DNA from: Chara braunii
Taxonomy: Eukaryota; Streptophyta; Charophyceae; Charales; Characeae
NCBI GenBank assembly: GCA_003427395.1
Contig: BFEA01000641.1
Coordinates: 696,426 to 718,666 of the forward strand
Direction: 5' to 3'
Length of the DNA stretch: 22,241 nucleotides
Shown here: one piece after another, positions 18,095 through 22,241 of the stretch
Numbering within the stretch: the stretch's first letter is position 1
How the letters are laid out: the number at the start of each line of letters is the position of its first letter
Program-made: the position numbers and the translations under genes
Notes under the pieces: model-generated
Databases searched by the model: none
The model's input: the letters and a program-made list of their open reading frames with translations, nothing else
What the model was told of the DNA's origin: nothing

Positions 18095-18960
18095 TGTCGC
18101 GTGCGGCGGTTCCACACCTAGACGCAAAGTAATTCTTGTGTTGGACCTCATGGTCGTATCACGCAGGAGTTTTATGTCATCTTAGCGAAACACCACGCCG
18201 ACCGTGAGCACGTGCTATACCTCTCGTGAATCCCTACAACAGGGTAGAGATCCCACGAGGTACAACTTACCTCCACCTGCAAAAAATGTCACTATCCTTT
18301 AGGTGGACGTATCCCTGCTGAGCTACTGGCCCACGTGTGAAGGTTTTTACATGCAATTGCAGAGGTAGGTCAGCCGAGGGCGTTTTCTCGATCGTCGTAG
18401 TATAGGCATACGCGCGGTAGAATGCCTTAAGACTGACCCGTATATCGCGCCCGAGGTGCTAACTTCCTCGGACCGACAATTTAATCAGGTCGACTTTCCA
18501 GACAGTCTTCCATGCTTATCTACCCATGATAGTGATTCTACATTTTATGTTGACCATATAAGACAATGTCAATGTCTAACACCTTTTGTAATTTCCCACT
18601 CTCTCGAAATCTCAACAAAATTATAGACGATAACTTGCCTAACTTAGGTCAGATAATGCCTTGTTCATAGACATATATATAAGTATATATTTATATCAGG
18701 GGAGTTGAATGAGTAGTTGAACTCACTTCACAATTGTGATGCACCCCGTCAGAATATCTCAGATGACGACTCAAGTTCAAAAGACAATCACGACTCAAAC
18801 ACCTGTGTCAATGCAAGAAAACCACATATACGCACATAAATGGAGATACAGAATGCGTTACAAGTGTCAACCTTTAACCCATATATAGCAAGTCCCTCAC
18901 TCCCCAAAACCTTGAAAACGTCATTCCTTCCTACTCCTGACTCCTATTGCCCAACCCCTT
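18095..18960 (-). repeat. putative 5' LTR of the Ty3-type element (inner edge clear, outer edge unknown)
   Basis: Two bases beyond the PBS the plus strand begins TGTCGCGTGCGG, so on the element's strand the repeat ends in …CGCGACA, the usual terminal CA. A TATA box (CTATATATGG, 18888-18879 on the minus strand) lies about 790 bp upstream of that edge, in a position suitable for the LTR promoter. A hairpin (CCTCTCGTG…CACGAGG, 18220-18260) lies between them. The outer TG end cannot be fixed without the 3' LTR, which I did not find, so the end coordinate given is only nominal. Confidence 0.55.
18879..18888 (-). promoter_or_regulatory. TATA box of the putative LTR promoter
   Basis: CTATATATGG on the minus strand, followed downstream by GC-balanced sequence. 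It is the best TATA match upstream of the PBS and would direct transcription of the element toward lower coordinates. Confidence 0.45.
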
Positions 18961-19673
18961 TATTTTTTAAAGACCTTCGAGAGTGACTTAGGACATTTCA
19001 GGGTTAGACACAAGAGAAGATCCATCCGTTTCTTTTCCAGTTTTGTCCCAGGTGTGAGTATCACTCCATGTGGAAGTTGAGTCGGAATTTTACCGACCTG
19101 TTATCCAATGATAACAGAATTGCAGTTCCTTACCGTTCTCTTCCGTAATTCTCTCCAAAAGTGGTGAAACTTGTAGGCACAGCACAGTCCGAAGGAAACT
19201 TAACATCCTCTTTCCTATGCTGTGGTCTAGAAGATCCTTCCTAGAATTGCGACCTAGAGATCGACGCTCGTCGGTGACCCACTGTCTAGGCTATGTCCTC
19301 ATCTAACCACCAAGTTGTTGCCCCATTGGTTTGGGTACTGAATAGAGTTCGTACCCAGCTTATACAACCCATTGATCCTACATAAGTCTCCTTTTAGATT
19401 GTTTACCAAAGTCTCATTCTTGTTTTTTTTTGTGGCAAGCACAAACAATATCGTCAATCCATCTTAAAGAGAAGTCACATGATAGAAGTCAAATTAGAAG
19501 TTCCAAGATAGAGTGACAAGTCTCTCATGGTCAAGATCTTATTATCCCTTCCTCAATAGAATCAGAAGTAGCTCGTTAGTAAATGATCGATCCAGTTATA
19601 TTGAAAAGGTTGGTAGCAGTATGGTAGACCGAACGAGATCTACCCATCTTTTACTGATGTCTATTTCTGATAG
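18961..19673. other. no gene seen; possibly LTR U3 or flanking DNA
   Basis: No frame with recognisable content on either strand and no repeat structure that I can see. It lies between the TATA box and the minisatellite, so it may be the upstream part of the LTR. Confidence 0.4.
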
Positions 19674-20140
19674 GGCAGACCTCGAGGGCCTTGCTTCTCC
19701 TATTCACTATCCTGCATTAGATCAAGGCCAGATGGTAATAAGGAGGACTTCTCGGAGCCTCGTTCCTCTTACTACCACTTCCTTCATCCAGACTGGGCAA
19801 TAGGGCAGGCATCTGGGTGTCTTGCTCCTCCTACTGTTGTTTTGCATTGAAGCACCGTTGGCGGGTAATAAGGCAGGTTTCTCGGAGCCTTGCTACTCTT
19901 ATTATGCCATCCGTGCCATTATTGCGATAAGGCAGGCTTCTCGGAGCCTTGCTACTCTTATCACACTGTCCATGTCATTATTGCGATAAGGCAGGCTTCT
20001 CGGAGCCTTGCAACTCTTATCACCGCCCTTGCCACTATTGTGATAAGGCAAACTTCTCGGAGCCTTGCTACTCTTATCACTGTCCGTGTCACTATTGCGA
20101 TAAGGCAGGCTTCTCGGAGCCTTGTTACTCTTATCACTCA
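19674..20140. repeat. minisatellite of 57-68-bp hairpin-bearing units (about 8 copies)
   Basis: The core GCAGGCTTCTCGGAGCCTTG recurs at about 19674, 19742, 19805, 19873, 19932, 19991, 20048 and 20105. Spacing falls from 68 and 63 bp to 59, 59, 57 and 57 bp, and the copies become more alike toward the right. In the regular units AGGCT/AGCCT pair around TCTCGG, and GATAAG/CTTATC pair outside them. Both strands stay open across the array, giving repetitive ORFs that I regard as artefacts. Confidence 0.85.
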
Positions 20141-20964
20141 TTTTTGCAAGTTTTTTTTTACATCGCTCGAGCCCTGAGTCATTCGGGAGATTTTAAGATC
20201 ATGCGGGTAGGTCGTACGAGACATGTACCCTATGACTGAAAGACCTCCCCCTGATTCTCAGGCCGTGTTAGCTTCAAATTTTGAAAGGATACAAACTTTG
20301 AATCACTGTGACACAAGAGCAAGTTTACAAAGTTCATCATCACAATGACTGATCATAGCATCTCAATCCACTGAGAAACCCCATCTTTTTTATTGTCAGG
20401 TGGTCTATTAAGCAAGGGAAGACTGCACGGAGTCGATCCCCTTTCAGCCACACCCCCAAAGAAAACACTCACACAATGAGACAGTTGCTCGGAACTTCTC
20501 GTTCTCGCCATGTCTTCCAGAGCAGTTAGTCATACCCAATCTGATCCATTTCACACAATCAGCCTTCTTCATGCTTTGCTCTTCTTTATACAAACACTTT
20601 CTCTTTTCCTCTTGGCTTGAGTTTAGTCCTGAAGAAATCCAGACTCAAAATACTCTCTTTATTAATACAAACATAAGTAATTACCTGAAGATTATAAATA
20701 AAGGGTTTTATAGACTGTAGTGTGCGTACCTCATTGTTCCCTGCCTCCATAGTTCCGCCTGAACTCCGGCAGAGCTCCCACAACCGCTCTGTCATTTAGA
20801 TGCACCTAGCTGACCAAGCACGGGGTTTGGAATCTTCATGGTGTTCAAGGTTTAATTTCGACAAGCAATTAAGAGCATCATTTTCACATCTATTGTTGAA
20901 AAATCGGTGTGCGCGAGGTTTAAGCATGGGAGCAGAGACAAGGGTGGAGGAGGTAGGTTCCGTA
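20141..20964. other. no gene seen
   Basis: Mixed-composition sequence without a supported ORF, repeat or RNA gene. A weak B-box-like word (GGAGTCGATCCCC, about 20424) occurs without a proper A box. Confidence 0.4.
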
Positions 20965-20997
20965 CCCCCCCCCCCCCCCCCCCCCCCNCCCCCCCCC
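20965..20997. repeat. poly-C run with one undetermined base
   Basis: Thirty-two C and one N (20988). The N marks a sequencing or assembly ambiguity, so the run length is unreliable. Confidence 0.95.
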
Positions 20998-21056
20998 TTT
21001 TTATTCCTCGTGTCTCTCTCATTCCTAACTCCCTTATTGTTTTATGCTGCCCTGAA

Positions 21057-21150
21057 CACTAGTAATAGTAATAAACCAATAATAATGAGAATAAATAAAA
21101 TAATAATTATAAAATAATAATAATAATAATAATAGTAGCAATAACAATAA
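21057..21150. repeat. (AAT)n-rich simple repeat
   Basis: An AT-rich tract of AATAAT and AGTAAT words with a pure AATAATAATAATAATAAT core near 21115-21134. A similar tract lies at about 22055-22130. Confidence 0.85.
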
Positions 21151-21640
21151 TTAATAACAGACATAATAGCGCGTATACTCTCGCCACCACCAACGTAAGT
21201 GTCTAGAGTCCTCTCCTTAGTTGGTGCTCAGTGCTTAGACCGCCATCATGCAGCCACTTCCAGCCTATGACAAGGCAACCATTCGAAGTCGGCAACAAAA
21301 CCAAATTTCCTTCAAATATCAACCTTTGTAGACTACCGCCAAATCCAGGGCCGTGCCCTCAGGCTACACCTGACACAGTATTCAGTGCAACTCCTTCGTA
21401 CGACGTCCAGTGCTCTTCCTACTCTACTCAGTCTATCTGTTTCGGCCACTTACGGCAACAGAACAACTTCGCCCCTGGAGACCAATGTACAAGCAGCCAT
21501 TATAAATACCGCCCTCCTTCATACACTAGGTACGTATCTTCTCTTCCTTTCTCTCTCTACTTTCTTGTCTTACCCTCTCTTTCTCCCAGTCTTCCTACTT
21601 CTTTCTCTCTTTATCCTTTATTTTCTCTCAAACACAGACA
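21151..21640. other. no gene seen; pyrimidine-rich stretch
   Basis: Contains overlapping plus-strand frames (21231-21890 and 21385-21834) with low-complexity, CA- and CT-derived translations and no domain. A TATA-like TATAAATAC occurs at about 21502 and a C/T-rich tract at 21540-21625. I do not support a gene here. Confidence 0.45.
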
Positions 21641-21775
21641 CACACATGCTCGTACACACCCACATACACGCATGCATAGCAGCACATGTCATACACACAC
21701 ACAGACAAAAGTGCGGTCACACAACCACACACGCAGACATCCTTCCACACAGACACAGGCACGCATACACAGTGG
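21640..21775. repeat. imperfect (CA)n microsatellite
   Basis: Repeated ACACAC, CACATACACGC and CACAGACA words over about 135 bases, strongly depleted in other dinucleotides. Confidence 0.8.
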
Positions 21776-22054
21776 GTTTTATGACTGTGTCAGATTCGTT
21801 TCTCAAACTTACGATTTTCGTGTCAGGGGCTTGAACCAACAGTCCGCTGCTTTGGGTCTGTGGGATGTGACCTCTGCCTGTTCGTCGTAACCCTTGCCTG
21901 TGGAATGTGACTGTTGATCGGGTCTCTGTTAAACTTGACCTCTGGGATACCCCACGTAGCCTTTCTCAAACAGGCTTATTTAGCCACCCTTTGGCCTGGG
22001 GACTTGACCCTGATTCGAATTTTTGGGGTCGCACCATGAAACGCCTTCCATAGT
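21776..22054. other. no gene seen
   Basis: Two related words (CTGTGGGATGTGAC and CTGTGGAATGTGAC, about 21858 and 21898) are 40 bp apart. Otherwise featureless. Confidence 0.4.
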
Positions 22055-22130
22055 AAATAATGGTAATAATCATACAATAATAATATAGTAATAGTAATAA
22101 AAAATGATAAAATATAAACGTAAGAAAATA
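22055..22130. repeat. AT-rich (AAT)n-like simple repeat
   Basis: Words such as GGTAATAAT, CAATAATAATA and TAGTAATAGTAATAA, similar to the tract at 21057-21150. The remaining bases to 22241 show no feature. Confidence 0.75.
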
Positions 22131-22241
22131 ATCACAGAATCTATATCCGTTGTCTTTCTGGTCCGCTACAGGCACAGCAAGCAGGAGGAGATTAATAATG
22201 CAAGTATGCATTTCTCTCTCCCCCCTCTTCTCTTCTTTCCT

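Noticed and set aside
19674-20140. Possible CRISPR array (repeats with hairpin cores).
   Set aside because: The spaced segments are related to each other and spacing drifts, so it is an ordinary minisatellite; the context is eukaryotic.
19890-20239. Repetitive proteins encoded on both strands.
   Set aside because: They are by-products of the minisatellite, whose unit lacks stops in several frames.
20400-20440. tRNA-like B box (GGAGTCGATCCCC).
   Set aside because: No acceptable A box at the right distance and no cloverleaf.
21231-21890. 219-codon plus-strand open frame.
   Set aside because: Half of it is the translation of a CA microsatellite and a C/T tract; a second overlapping frame is open as well.
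21990-22040. Sequence TTCGAAT…TCGCACCA resembling a tRNA 3' end.
   Set aside because: The T-arm does not pair and nuclear tRNA genes do not encode CCA.

Overview
The window is non-coding-looking, repeat-rich nuclear DNA from a eukaryote. It has long homopolymers, (TA)n, (TG)n and (CA)n microsatellites, a tRNA-derived SINE with a poly(A) tail, a LINE relic, foldback elements and a large decayed Ty3/gypsy-type LTR element. I see no operon, no bacterial gene and no intact host gene. A primer-binding site matching the 3' end of tRNA-Asp and a LINE with a zf-RVT-like tail fit the green (plant/charophyte alga) lineage. The pol wording reminds me of Ty3 elements that abound in charophyte genomes, but that is an unverified impression.

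Layout. 13-426 (-): an unrecognised open coding fragment, cut off by a 500-bp long-inverted-repeat element at 427-926. 934-2510 (+): the 3' end of a dead LINE. 2726-4145: a satellite with an exact 136-bp period whose unit is almost wholly a long hairpin. A 771-bp AT-rich element (2915-3685) sits in it, flanked by a duplicated TTGAA and leaving the array in phase. 4825-5073 (-): a tRNA-derived SINE. 5.2-7.3 kb: no convincing gene, some strong small palindromes.

7.3-18.1 kb and beyond (-): one large retroelement, or two adjoining ones. In transcription order, from high to low coordinates, it reads: putative 5' LTR (from 18095 upward), PBS (18092-18073), leader, a basic N-terminal ORF (17784-17434), a region holding two tandem copies of an unrecognised domain of about 280 codons (17141-15534), gag (15351-13949), protease (about 13950-13570), an acidic linker (13603-13178), reverse transcriptase, RNase H and integrase (13037-9787). 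After an AT microsatellite comes a second gag-like reading region, lysine/glutamate-rich and coiled-coil-like, ending in a CCHC zinc knuckle (9565-7327). All parts carry stops and frameshifts, so the element is dead, though the integrase core and the RT YIDD motif are intact.

18.1-22.2 kb: LTR-like sequence with a TATA box, a minisatellite of about 57-68 bp units (19674-20140) in which the later units each contain a small hairpin, a poly-C run with an undetermined base, and AT- and CA-rich simple sequence.

The best candidates for something undescribed are the tandemly duplicated unknown domain upstream of gag, the second zinc-knuckle gag-like region downstream of integrase, and the 136-bp hairpin satellite with its precisely placed insertion.
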